A DNA stretch of 64,000 bases from Takakia lepidozioides. Lineage: Eukaryota; Streptophyta; Takakiopsida; Takakiales; Takakiaceae. A program made the position numbers and the translations under genes. Below the pieces are notes generated by a model. That model had not been told where the DNA came from and ran no database searches. It was given only the letters and a program-made list of their open reading frames with translations. The stretch covers positions 1,488,001-1,552,000 of the forward strand of contig CM060732.1 in assembly GCA_030704615.1 (NCBI GenBank). The letters run 5' to 3'. Shown in pieces: positions 21,299 through 32,470 of the stretch (position 1 is its first letter; each line of letters starts with the position of its first letter).

Positions 21299-21571
21299 AT
21301 GAGCAATGACGCATTATGGGAACGATGGACACAGAATAGAATAAAAAGAGGGCACAATGAGGTTTTTATTGATACACATGAATTGCATTTGAAGCACGTC
21401 TACTGTGCTGATTGTGCAAGCAAATTGTTAGCCCTGTGCCTACTGAATACAAGTCACGTTGTCAATGGGACTTCGACTGCTGTCAAATCTCATGTTCCAA
21501 CTACCCAATTGGCAGCTTTGAGGGAGGAACTCAGGAAGGAGTTTGAGGCTCGACTTGCAGAAACTCAATGA
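21299..21571 (+). CDS. Unrecognised short ORF with C-terminal coiled coil
   Basis: From the ATG at 21299 the frame gives about 90 residues: MSNDALWERWTQNRIKRG, a CADC pair, and a charged helical end (LREELRKEFEARLAE) likely to form a coiled coil. I do not recognise the family. It could be the C-terminal exon of a larger transposon gene, since the AAACTCAATGA end is a plain stop. Confidence 0.35.
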   Translation: MSNDALWERWTQNRIKRGHNEVFIDTHELHLKHVYCADCASKLLALCLLNTSHVVNGTSTAVKSHVPTTQLAALREELRKEFEARLAETQ

Positions 21572-22069
21572 GACTTGAGTCCGATCCACGACCATCTAAA
21601 GTTTAAAAAATGGTCATGCTCATGACCAGGGTAGTTTCCCATTCCTACCTACAACCATACAGAGCGCCACGTATCCGGGCACGAACGCATCCACAGTCAG
21701 ATCCATGACTCTCAAAAAGTTGCTAGATCCAACACGTGGTATTGCTCAACGTGAACACGTGGCTCATTGTGGCATGCGTGCGAGATAACATCGTCCTTAC
21801 ACCTGTCATCATCTGAAATTGACACATCGTAGTCCGGGGAGAATTGTGTGGTGCTAGAAAACAGTCACGGATGTGACGAAAAACATGGTCATGTATCTTG
21901 CTCACTAGGAGATGTCATTCAGAGTCATATTCACGACGCGGATATTAGAGTCATCGTAACGACACGGTCTGCATGACTCTTTGCAAAAGAATAAAAAATG
22001 AGTCGAAATGATCAAAAGAGTCATGAAAACAGTAAAAAAAAATATCAGGAAACCCGTTTTTTGTACTGG

Positions 22070-22470
22070 TGTCAGTTGGTGCAGCAGGACCCTGAGTTGT
22101 TGCCGGTGTCTGCGGTTCGTGGATATCAACAGGCCTTGCCAACAGATATTTCTTTGCTGGGGGTGTAGGATTTGGAGCGGGTTGGCTCCATTGATTTGGT
22201 AGTGGCAGGTTGGCCCTGCCAAGGGCATTCACTCAGCCGGGCATGACAATGGATTGCGAGACTCGAGGCCGGGTCTGTTTTGGGAAATGGTGCGGGTTTT
22301 GCGCCACTTACAGCTTCATCAAGCTGTATCTCCAGTATACATCTTGGAGAATGTGCCACTGTTGGGCAATTCTTGGGCCAGGGTGATGGCCAGTGTGCAT
22401 TGTGCATCAAGTCCGGTCGTGTCTTCTCGAGCACACCGTCATCAACCTCAATGAGAGGCATACACACAGA
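22070..22470 (+). pseudogene. C5 cytosine DNA methyltransferase domain fragment, broken
   Basis: Two frames together spell a C5-methyltransferase catalytic region. Frame one (22070-22244) reads PELLPVSAVRGYQQALPTD, an in-frame TAG, then IDLVVAGWPCQGHS: motif IV with the catalytic Cys of P-C-Q at 22217-22219. After a one-base shift near 22235 frame two reads GLRDSRPGLFWEMVRVLRHL, then VYILENVPLLG with motif VI E-N-V at 22347-22355, and SRAHR at 22425-22439 in the place of motif VIII. Motif I (SAM binding), motif X and the target-recognition domain are absent. Such domains transfer a methyl group from SAM to cytosine. The spacing and the WPCQGHS form suggest a transposon-captured type, not a plant MET1, CMT or DRM gene. 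Confidence 0.72.
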
Positions 22471-22519
22471 CGTTGCGGGACTCGAGAAAAGCCAATTCGC
22501 TAGGCAAAAGTCGAAAGGT

Positions 22520-23175
22520 TCGCGATACCATTCGCAGTGCCGATGATGCATTTTACGAGCGTCGGTCGATGGTTCGAACGGACTTGCATTATGTGGGGGC
22601 TTTGCTCAATCCATTCTTACTCGACAATGTCATGCTCCGAGAGGACGCTGATGCCAAGGCCGGCCTCGTACGAGTGCTCATGCGACCGGCTCCTTTGAAC
22701 ATGACAGAGAGAGTTATATCCGAGTAGCAATGCTTTTCAGATCGCCGTGACCCTTTCGAGGACATGCCGGATCCGAAAGAGCTCAACATGTTACCACAAG
22801 AATGGTGGGATTTGATTGGAGAACAAGATTCGCAACAGGTTGAACCCCGCGAGGGCTGACAAATTGGTATATGTGTATACCAATTGCCGACTGTTTCGTG
22901 AGAGTGCAGCGGATGATGCTGCAGCATGGTACGAGAGGAACTTGCATTCCGAAGACTCTGCTTCTGACGCAGATTCGATGAGTGACGTTATTCTGTCTCC
23001 GATGGACTCATCTGCCGGAGATAGTGGAAATGGGTCTGATAATGCTCCCGACAATGAGTATGACCCGTTTACGTTCACAGAGGACGATGCCTATATCCAC
23101 CCGATTTTTGATGACCTTCTTGACGAAGTACGTATCGCAGATGAAGGTGAAGCTGCAATTGTGTCCTCCCCATAA
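22520..23175 (+). pseudogene. hAT transposase C-terminal (dimerisation) region with internal deletion
   Basis: The frame from 22473 contains RSMVRTDLHYVGALLNPFLL, the segment before the hAT dimerisation domain, and in a second frame MLPQEWWDLIG. After a jump the next frame reads ENKIRNRLNPARADKLVYVY and NCRLFRES, the classic end of plant hAT transposases. The block normally between EWW.LYG and RNRL, which holds the C-E-R-N-W-S core, is missing: the join at about 22825 leaves out roughly 40 residues. An acidic tail (DSASDADSMSD) ends at 23175. The protein would be inactive. It directly follows the methyltransferase fragment. Confidence 0.7.
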
Positions 23176-24128
23176 CATGATATTCAAAATGAAGTCGGGG
23201 TCGACTCTCGCCCCCCCGTACACGCTGAAGCCACCGGCAGTGACCGAATGGAGCTCAGGGGTGATGAACTACCACGACCAAGCGACGTACGCAATTCTGT
23301 TCATACAAACGATGGTGCCAAACCCATTGTACAGTCGACAGGACGAGAACATGCCTCACCGATACGACCAGCTCCACCACAATCCGAAAACCAACCCAGC
23401 TCCCCATCCACACAGTGTCCATTAAGGAGCAACAGGGTTGATCTGTTTTCAACATGCACACATCATTCTGCTGCATTGGACCCGGCGGAAGTTGAAGCCT
23501 CGGATGATGACAACTTGCTACAATTCCACCTTAACCGACGTGTTGTGCAGTAGACCCGTGGTGTTCCTCACATGCCGGACCATCTAATGCCGGTCCATCT
23601 CAGGCACAACCCTCTCCGAGATCTCCTTCGATATCACCTTCGAATGCGTCCCAACTCCATAAACGACAGAGAACAATCCAGCCTTTTGTAGGCTAAATGT
23701 GGTTCGAGGTCGCGTACAGGTTCAAAGGCCTGGACATGGGAGGTCGGATAGGGAGGACAATTCCAGCACTGATAATGGCAATGGTGCTGAAGTCCAGGGG
23801 GACTCGGATTATCAGCCCATCGGAGCATCAAGATTAAGATCTTCTTTGTCCCGTCTTCGAAGCAGCAGAAGGAATTGAAGCAAACAACTTTAGGCATCCA
23901 GTAGTACATTTTGATGGACATGTTTACATTTCTGTAGTGAAGCAATACTTGTGTGGTCCTTGTCACTATGAGTATTTGTATTGGTGTTGTGTATGTCTTG
24001 GGAAATAAAAGATGTTGCCATGTGACAAAGAATATCGGTGAATATCGTCACTTGGTCATGTTTGTGTTTGGTGCTTTGTTTTTGTAATGAGAAACAATTG
24101 TGCCAATATTGCAATGCTTCGAACTTGA
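23176..24128. other. No gene recognised
   Basis: The sequence may include more of the hAT element's 3' part (a frame at 23248-23553 is Ser/Pro/Gln-rich), but no domain can be named. Confidence 0.35.
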
Positions 24129-24147
24129 TTGTTGGTTGTAGACGTCA

Positions 24148-24814
24148 TGGCCGTCGCATCGAACGCAGAGCCACCCGACATTGTTTTTGATGGCAAAATG
24201 CTTGTGACTCGTGATGTGTTTGCAAAGAAGTATGATCTTTGCAAGGAGGGGATCCCTCCTAGGGCTTTGAAGATTGACAGGGATTGTACTGAAGAGGAAG
24301 TGAGCAAGCTGTTTGGGCCACTACTCAACAAAAATGGTTCAGTTATCTCCATAGTCCTGCGGATATTGAGCTTATAAGTAGGGTGGAAAGGCTTTGGATG
24401 ATAGCACATCAAAGGCGTGTTGTCCCTGCGAATCATCTTGTCATAAAGGCCATTGCTAGAGGGATAGTTTGTGAGAGAAAAAGAAGGAAGATAAACTGGG
24501 CCGTCTTTGCAGAGTTTACTAACAGGGAAGTGCTTCGGTGACTCCAAAGCGCTCAAGACATTGTTGTAGCTGGAGACAACAAGAAAACGAGTGACATTGT
24601 GGTGGTTGAATCTGACGAGGAAGTGGAACTTGAAATCGAAAAACAACAGACGGACTTAGAGAACAGTGCTCGAACAATGGCGACTGAGTTTGCACGAGGC
24701 ACTGGAAGAGGCCATGGACAGTGTGTTGACCAGTGGCGTGACCTTTTGAGCTCTTTAGAGACAGAGGGTTTGTTGGCCGAGGGTTCAAATGTGATGAAGT
24801 GGCTTGGTCGGTAG
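24148..24814 (+). pseudogene. Unrecognised gene fragment, acidic/helical
   Basis: From the ATG at 24148 the frame reads MAVASNAEPPDIVFDGKML to a stop at 24377. Protein-like text then resumes in other frames (NHLVIKAIARGIVCERKRR near 24430; DIVVVESDEEVELEIEKQQ near 24595), ending at 24814. Together with the zinc-binding segment just downstream this looks like one gene broken by indels or introns. Identity unknown. Confidence 0.35.
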
Positions 24815-25145
24815 CCTCTGATCGCTACAAAAACTGTCTGAGGCAGAAGACAGCCATCGCAAAGCAACTTCAAGCTATGCAACATGGCCATGATAGGCCC
24901 ACCTTCAAACCCACTCCACTGTCAAACCTTTTTGTTCATTCTCCCGGATTTGACACTGTGGAATATTTGACAGTTTTGCCATGTGTTTTTTGTGGTAGAG
25001 GCTTCAAACCAGTTTGGGATTGCATTTTGGCTTCGTGTACCCATGCATACCATTTGTGGTGTGCATATGCACACTTTTCCACTTCCACAACTTTGTTTGC
25101 AGAGAGAGTGCAAGCAAGAGATGCATATGGATTGGTGGTCAGGTG
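24815..25145 (+). pseudogene. RING-like zinc-binding protein fragment
   Basis: The frame reads VASDRYKNCLRQKTAIAKQL and then [13 protein letters not shown], an [16 protein letters not shown] segment and TLFAERVQ. The C-x2-C ... C-x-H-x2-H-x2-C pattern (about 24975-25070) is a plausible RING/PHD-like zinc site. Such a finger usually mediates protein contacts or ubiquitin transfer. The text changes at about 25145 into retroelement pol, so the 3' end is lost. Its link to the fragment upstream (24148-24814) is inferred from continuity across a single frame change near 24810. Confidence 0.4.
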
Positions 25146-25149
25146 TTGG

Positions 25150-27403
25150 CTTAAAAAATCCACCACCAGAAAATCCCAAGAAACTCAAGAGATTTCTGGG
25201 ACAGACGAGCTATTACAGAAGGTACATGGACAAATATGCTCACAGAGTAGCACCAGTCTATAGACTGCTGAAGCAAGATGCCAAATACCGATGGTCTCCA
25301 GCTTGCCAGGAATCATTTGATTCACTAAAAAGGGCACTCACAGCAGCACCAATTCTAATAAATCCAAGATGGGATTTACCATTTCATGTACACAGTGATG
25401 CATCAGGCATTGCTTTGGGAGCAGTTTTAGCTCAGAATGTGACAGGCACAATAGATTCACCAATCTATTATGCAAGCAGATTGTTGACAGCAGCCGAGAA
25501 GAACTATAGCACCACAGAAAGGGCAACATTGGCAATGATTTATGATGTTCAAAAGTTTCGGCATTATTTATTTGGCAATCGCTTTAAGTTTATTGTTGAT
25601 CATCAGGCTCTAGTTGATTTAGCAAATCGACCACTAGCTAGTGGCAGGGTTGCTCGATGGTTATTACTTCTTCATGAGTATGATTTTGAAGTTGTTCATA
25701 AACCAGGGAGATTACAGGTTACAACAGATCATCTGTCAAGGATTACTACAGGAGACCCAGCCACGGGGGTAGAGGATCAACTTCCCGACGCATTTCTGTT
25801 TGCTGTTCAACCAGAAGCACCAGATGAAGAGACAAATCCTATGGACGCTCTGGGAATGTTTCAAGGAGACTATGACCTTCCAGATGCTCTTAAACTCATG
25901 GATGAGACTGATGAAGAAGAGGACTCATCAGATGAAGATGAACCTCTTGATGAAGGACCTATTATTGAGGAAGAACCAGATCCAGAAGAAGAAGATGACA
26001 AGGAAAACAAAGGAACAAACAATCAAGAATTGGCCAATATCAGTATTGGAGCTTATACAGTGACCAAGGAAGAATCAGAAGACATTCAGAATCAAGATCA
26101 AGATGATTGGCAATGGCCAATCAAATACTATCTGAACACAAGGAAATTTCCTGAAGACTACACCAAAGATGACAGGAGAAAGCTTTCAATGAAAAGCAAG
26201 CCATACACAGTAATCAAGGGAATTCTGTACAAAAGAGGAATTGACTCCATAATGAGAAGATGTGTAAACAAAGAACAAGCCAAAACAATGATGCAAGAGC
26301 TACACGAAGGAATTGCAGGAGGACACTTTAGTTCGGACCTGATAGCAAAGAAGATATTATTAGCAGGTTACTGGTGGCCTACTGTATTTGGAGATACTTA
26401 TGAACACTGTCAACAGTGTGATGTTTGCCAGAGGATGGGACCAGTAGAACGAGCGGGGAAGGGGACTCTGCACCCAATACTACCAACAGAACCATTTCAG
26501 CGCTGGGGGCTAGACTTCGTGGGACCTATTAAACCTCTAGCAAGGTACACACAAAACCAATACATCCTCACAGCCACTGACTACACTACCAAATGGGTAG
26601 AGGCCAAGGCACTAAGAGACAACACTGCCAGATCGACAGCCAAATTCTTATATGAAAACATCATCACACGATTTGGTTGCCCACTGGAATTCGTCAGTGA
26701 TCAAGGATCACATTTTATAAATGATGCCATAAAATGCTTGACGGAGGAATTCATGATCATACATCACAAGAGTACTACTTACTATCCCCAAGGAAATGGC
26801 GAGGCCGAAACCAACAAGATATTATGCACTATCTTAACCAAGATAGTAAATGCCAATCTTACAGATTGGGACACCAAATTGAACACAACACTATGGGCAT
26901 TCAGGACATCATACAAGGTGACCACGAAACATACACCATTTCAACTGGTGTATGGAGCAGAGGCACTATTACCCATTGAGTGTATGATACCCACACTACG
27001 AACAGTGGGGTTTAGAAGAACTCATGAACGATGGGGTTTAGAAGAGTCTCTACGAGTCAGGGAATATGAATTATTCCATCTGGAAGAAGTTCGGGCCGAC
27101 GCCACAGATAACATGGCACGGATTCAAGAACAACGAAGAAAAAGAATATCCGAAGGGAAAGAGAAATCTTTCCAGGACGGGGACATTGTTTTGTGGTTAC
27201 CAAAAATCAAGAAGATCAAACTGGGCGGAAAATTGAAAATGCCATGGATGGGACCATTTCAAATCAAAAGGGTACATGACAATGGAACTGTTGATTTGTA
27301 GACCTTGGAACAAGAATTCGTGGGACGAATTAATATTAACAAGTTAAAAGGCTACCAGGGAATACATGACAAAGCCCTCATACATGACTTATACGCCAAC
27401 TAG
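25150..27403 (+). pseudogene. Retroelement RT-thumb, RNase H and integrase segment (part 3 of a scrambled pol)
   Basis: The segment enters in mid-RT at [20 protein letters not shown]. RNase H follows ([17 protein letters not shown]; the DHQALVDL block), then a chromatin-like acidic linker of D/E-rich residues. Integrase has an HHCC zinc domain (HEGIAGGHF ... [11 protein letters not shown]) and a DDE triad: [21 protein letters not shown] and GNGEAETNK. An in-frame TAG at 27299-27301 interrupts the C-terminus (QEFVGRININKLKGY continues in the same frame to the stop at 27403). No LTR follows; a protease of the same family comes next. The long frame's apparent start at 24983 lies in the unrelated upstream gene. 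Confidence 0.9.
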
Positions 27404-28712
27404 GAAGATCAAACTGAAGATGAGGAGTGTGAAACCGCCAGTGCATACTACATTCATCACGACATGGTGAATCGGCATGTAACAGAATTGGCTGAAGTAA
27501 TCTGCCAGACCAAGACCCAAATTACCATTGGACAATTATTAAAAATTGCTCCACACTGCAAGAAAACTTTATTTCGGGCAATCGAGGCATTGACCCCCAC
27601 ACCAAAACAAAAATCAACACCAGAGGTTTACACGATCAAACCCACAACTATACGACAAACTCCAGACTACGACGAAACAATACCCGTAATACAAGTACGT
27701 ATTGGACGGAAGATGGTAACGGATGTACTCATCGATGGAGGATCCAGAGTGAATATCATGACAGAAAAGATGAAGAAGTCACTAGGATTGGGACACATGG
27801 AACTTGCTCCATTCACGGTGCGAATGGCTGATCAACGAAAAGTGCAACCATTGGGTATCATCAGACGACTTGCAATGGAAGTAACAGGACTGGTATACGA
27901 AGTATCAATAACCATTATCAGAATAGAGGATGTGGCAGAAGGATATTCGCTACTACTTGGCCGACCATGGTTAACACAAGCCCAATCACACCACAATTGG
28001 GGAAGTCAGACTCTCACGATCAAAAATGGATCAGAACAAGTCACCATCATTACGAAGCAACGAGGTACCATTCCACGAGAGAAACGACCTTGCATAGTAA
28101 AAGAGTATGATTGGTCCAGTGGACTGTCGGATGAAGAAGAAGCCACAATGTATGCAGCACATCCATAGTTGGAATCTATTGGGCAACTAGTGGTCAAGCA
28201 TACCACAACAGTAGGATGCCACATGGTGAACACCCAAGGAGAACCGAATACTTCGAGAACGGAAGATCCGGAGGAAGAAGCTATGGACACACCTCAACAC
28301 CCTGCCCGTTTCTATCAAGAAAAAGAAGATGACATTAAAATCAGTGAAGTACTTGCCACGATTGCAACCATCGGACAAGAGATTGCAGGATGGACAGTAA
28401 CGAAAGAAACTCAATTGATTCAAGTGAATCTGGGAACAGTGGAAGAACCACAGATAATACGAGTAAGTGCAGGTCTTGAAGAATCATTTCTACAAGAAGC
28501 CACCGCATTATTCACTGAATACAAGGATGTATTTGCCTGGAACTACAAAGATTTGAAGGGTATACCTTCTAACATCTGTCAGCACCAAATTGAATTGGAA
28601 GTTGACACAAAACCAATTCGTCAGAACCGTTACAGAATGAACCCCAACTATGCGGCCAAAGTTTGGGAAGAAATCAAGAAATTACTAGATGCAGGATTCA
28701 TATACCCAGTAG
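27404..28712 (+). pseudogene. Retroelement protease and RT N-terminus (part 1 of a scrambled pol)
   Basis: From 27464: LAEVICQTKTQITIGQLL, the protease core MVTDVLIDGGSRVNIMT (D-G-G-S in place of the usual D-T/S-G), MADQRKVQPLG and LLLGRPWL, then EYDWSSGLSDEEEATMYAAH before an in-frame TAG (28166-28168). The linker and RT start continue in the same frame: EYKDVFAWNYKDLKGIP, RYRMNPNYAAKV and AGFIYPV, where retroelement homology in this direction stops at 28712. The piece lies only 60 bases after the integrase end, although it should be the 5' part of pol. Confidence 0.88.
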
Positions 28713-29275
28713 TGGATAACCTCCACTTTCTTTGGATCCACCAGAATTCCCTGTTGGCACACAATGTGTCCCAACAATAATCCTGAATTCACACAAAATG
28801 TACATTTTTCCGGATTGAGACTTACTCCATTGTTTCTGCAGGCTTGTAGGCAAAGTTTTAACTGTGCCAAGTGTTTGGATTTCTGTCCGAAGACACTGAA
28901 ATCATCCAAAAATACTTGCATAAAATCGTTGAGATTATTCTTGAATATCTTAGATATTGCCCGCTGAAACGTGGCTGGTGCGTTGCAAAGTCCAAATGGC
29001 ATGACTTTGTAAGCATAGGCTCCCCATTCAGTGATGAATGCGGTCTTTTCTCGGTCTTCTTCTGCCATCTGCACCTGATTGTACCCACTAAACCCATCCA
29101 TGAATGAGTACATCTCATGTCCGGCCACTGTGTCCAACACTATTTCGGTGAACGGTAGTGGAAAGGGGTCTTTCTTGGTTCCTGCGTTTAACTTGCGGTA
29201 GTCCACACATACTCGTAGTTTTCCATTTTTCTTGGGTACTATCACAATGGGCAATAACCATTGGTAGGGTTTTGG
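28713..29275 (-). pseudogene. Retroelement RT core, inverted (part 2 of a scrambled pol)
   Basis: On the minus strand the frame reads KPYQWLLPIVIVPKKNGKL, the palm GHEMYSFMDGFSGYNQV, MPFGLCNAPATFQRAISKIF and the catalytic VFLDDFSVFG, ending GILVDPKKVEVI at 28713. It starts where the plus-strand fragment to the left stops (YPV | KPYQW) and ends where the fragment at 25150 starts (VEVI | ..LKNPPPENP). It is therefore the missing middle of the same pol, inverted. The open frame extends a little beyond both ends into unrelated sequence. Confidence 0.88.
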
Positions 29276-29289
29276 AACGTGAAGGTGTC

Positions 29290-29880
29290 CATAAGCATCA
29301 TAGACTGAACCTTCCACCAAAAGGCAAGCCATCTTTTTCCCTTAAACTTAGTCCATTTGCCTTCTTAGTTTTCTACTGTTTAGGCTTTATAATGTACATT
29401 GTTTTCTTCCATGCATTTCAAGAAAGTCTTGCATCAGCCTCTTCCACATAGTTAGGGCATCTTGTGTCTTCCGATTTGCCCCAATGGTCCACGATGATCT
29501 ATAGAACATTGTCAATTCTTATAAACTCCCCCGGAAGCTGTTGTCTCCATGTTATTCCACTTGGGGTAGTTTCTGCACCCCAAACTCCAGCATTTTCATG
29601 AGTGGCTCCTTTTTTTCTCATTACTTTGCTGGACGCTTCCTTAATGTTCCATAAGTCCATGTATGTCCATGTGTAAAGTCTTTCTATCTATCCTGGGTCC
29701 ACGAAAATCCCTGAAGCATCTGTATAGCTCCACATATGTCCATTTTCCTATACAGACTCCACTACTGTTGCTCATTTCCATGGAAGTCCATGCAATATCT
29801 GTATTGTTCCGCAGATGTCCATTGCTATTGCAGAGTTCCATAATTGTTCAATTTCTTTTCCATTCAATCCATCTTCAAAT
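29290..29880. repeat. Non-coding stretch with scattered TCCAT/GTCCAT words
   Basis: Between about 29645 and 29850 words such as TCCATGTATGTCCATGTG and GGAAGTCCATGCAATATCTG recur. Similar TCCA-rich text is found at 35110-35220 (as TGGA) and in the intron at 39480-39760. No gene is seen. Confidence 0.45.
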
Positions 29881-29899
29881 TTTTTTTCCACACAAATCA

Positions 29900-30511
29900 T
29901 GCATTGATATTGGGGGGGTTGGGGCAGATCCAACATGCTTTTCCATCTCATACTCTGGTAATCAAGATGATCACCACCTAGCTCATGGAGGGGTCGGAAG
30001 ATCCTCCATAGTGAGCCCGTCAGTTGCCAGCATCCAAATGGAGCCTACAAGAAAGCACAGCAGAAGAGGTGACATCCCCAAATTGCAAGCGTCAAACGTC
30101 CCACTCACCTTTGGGATTACCAGGTGATATCAATCCTGAAACTGGTCTACTTGGTACGATTTCCAAACCAACAACCAGTCCTGACAAAACCCCATGTAAA
30201 TCCCATCGTCCCATGAGGAAAAACATTGGCACATGGGTGATGAAGCATTGCAGGATGTGGAGGGTTCAGACCCCTTCTCCAAGTCTGATACCAGCAAGGG
30301 AATGCCTACCTTGGATGCTACTACTCAGGACGATGTTGTCTCCTCACCTCCTCAGTTCAAAAACGGTGAGAAACGTGCTGCAAATGGACTTCATGGTGGA
30401 CAGTCTCCCAAGAAGAAACCTAGAAAGCATATTGTGCCAGTAGGTGAAAGAGTGTCCGCAGCAAAGAACACAAGGTCTTCTGGAGTGAAGACTCGGCACA
30501 CTCACAAATAA
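29900..30511 (+). pseudogene. Unrecognised gene 3' part with basic NLS-like end, two frame changes
   Basis: Protein-like text runs through three frames. First is HGGVGRSSIVSPSVASIQME and KHSRRGDIPKLQASNVPLTF; a one-base change near 30120 leads to GDINPETGLLGTISKPTTSP; a change near 30228 leads to GDEALQDVEGSDPFSKSDTS. The end is basic (SPKKKPRKH), like a nuclear localisation signal, with a stop at 30511. A host gene or a transposon protein would both fit. The family is unknown. Confidence 0.4.
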
Positions 30512-30536
30512 ATAGTCATGTAAGTTTTTTGTACCT

Positions 30537-30805
30537 TTCTACAATCTTTCATTTTTTTCCCTCTCCGCAATCACAGCTTTCTCTAATGCTCTTTCCCCCA
30601 CGAGATCCTTAAAGTGATCTACAATACCAACATGAGAATCCAGCTTACGCTGCAAGGTTTCCAACAAATCACGACAAGAAATCACTTCTTGCGCAGCCTG
30701 CTCTGTATCGTCAGATAGCAAAGTACTGACCTGGTCGGTCTCATGTTGCTTCCATAGTTGATCGAGCTTCAACATTGCACTAGACAACAAATCATTCCGA
30801 TCCTG
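30537..30805 (-). CDS. Coiled-coil exon, minus strand, unrecognised
   Basis: The frame MQDRNDLLSSAMLKLDQLWK ... REKNERL has the composition of a long amphipathic helix (heptad-like L spacing, E/K/Q-rich). The sequence just upstream on this strand, GTAGACTCTCAG, looks like a splice acceptor. The frame closes at a TAG, so this may be a last exon. No family can be named. Confidence 0.35.
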
Positions 30806-32470
30806 CATCTGAGAGTCTACTCTTAAGACATCTTGTTTCGAGTTCTCATTCGAGCATTTGAGCCCAGGGATAGCAGAGCTGTGTCTTACATGTGACCTGT
30901 GGAAAGCTGATCGAAAGACTCAAACGCAGTGTGCCCTGTCTCTCATTTGCACTCAGCCATAGGCTTCTCTCTCTGCCCTAGCTTTTTCTGTTGTTGAGGG
31001 ATAGTTTGGAGCCTTTGAAGAGTTCACAGAGAGACAAAGAAAATGGATGAGATCTGGTGTGGTATTGCTCAAGGGCCCTCACCAAATGCGCCTAGTATAT
31101 GCTACACTTGAGTATCAACTCTCTCTGGCTCTTCCCCTGCACATAGATTTCTTTTCTCGTGGATGTGAATGCATACCACCAGTTTTGAAAATAGAAGGAT
31201 GGTTCTGTTGGTTCCTGGGCACTGTCAAAAGCCTTTGTTTTTTTTTATCTGTCACTTATAACACATTTGCTTAGCATATCAAATTTGTGCTCAAGTACCC
31301 AACTGTGATGTGCACATTTGAGCTGACAGTGGTTCAAATAGGAGCATAATCAGTTTTTAGGGTCACCAGAAAATGTCGGTCAGACTCCCTTATACCTTCA
31401 TGGAAGTGTTCCGCTGCTATATTAGGTTCTCCAAGTTCAAGATCACATTTGTCTATGGGCTGCTCAATGTCAGGGTTGTATGCAGGCTAAAGATTGGCAC
31501 CAAACCCAGAGGTGAGATGAGATAAACATCCTAGCCCAGAGTTTGGTTGAAGCAGAACCTCCTGATGGACAGCAGACTGAGGTGGAGCTTTGCATTGATC
31601 AGGGTCAAAACTAGGGCTGGATTGAGTTTGAAGCTTGAATCCCATTGAGCTGAGGAATTCTGTTCAAGTGCAGCTTTGGACTCGTTTGATTTCGGAAACA
31701 GGGTTGAGTTGATTTTAAAGCACAGATTTTGCTTGAGAAGAAAAGTCATGTTCACATTTGGGGTCAGGCTCTGCGTTGATCTCAAAGACAGGGTCGAATT
31801 GAGTTTGAAGTGCGGATTTTAGAAGTAGTGGAGTTTGAAGCATACATTCCAGTTGATCTGAATACTTTGTGCTTGACTGGAGTGTTAGGTATGGAGTCAT
31901 GCTCCAAAATAGGATTATAGAACCACAAGAAGTCATGAATCTTGGCATATTAGCCAGACCACCTGGATGTGGATGGGGCATGCCTTGCCAAGTGGGCTAC
32001 CTGGGGAATTAGAGGTAAATGAAGCATTGGGTTAAACTGCCTACCACATATGCAAGCAAAAGTTATGACAGATAAAAGAGGCACGAACAGTGCAATGTTT
32101 TCCACTACCGTCATTGTTGGCATTCCATGCTTATATGCTTATTAGATTCTGTGATTGAATCAGTAGCAACATTGTAGAATACTGTGAAGCTCTTAATCAT
32201 TAGGGCTGGACTGTTTTGTTCATGAATCCTGTTCTCAACTGGGCCAAGCGCACCAAATGGAATATTTGCAATACCACTAACTGGCCAGGGGGTACTAGGT
32301 ACATTAAAGGCAGCTGTTTGAGGTTGCAGGAAAAAGTAGCTTGTGTGTTGATCAATTTTATGTGTTGGACCACTTGCCCTGTGGTTAACAGTAGGCTGTT
32401 GATTAGCATGACTTCCGTAGAAGTCAAAATTCAGAATGGACTTGTGCCAGTTATTACTCATCCACAACAG

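Noticed and set aside
24983-25150. N-terminal 55 residues of the long plus-strand frame as part of the polyprotein
   Set aside because: They are an out-of-frame reading of the RING-like gene; true pol similarity begins near 25150.
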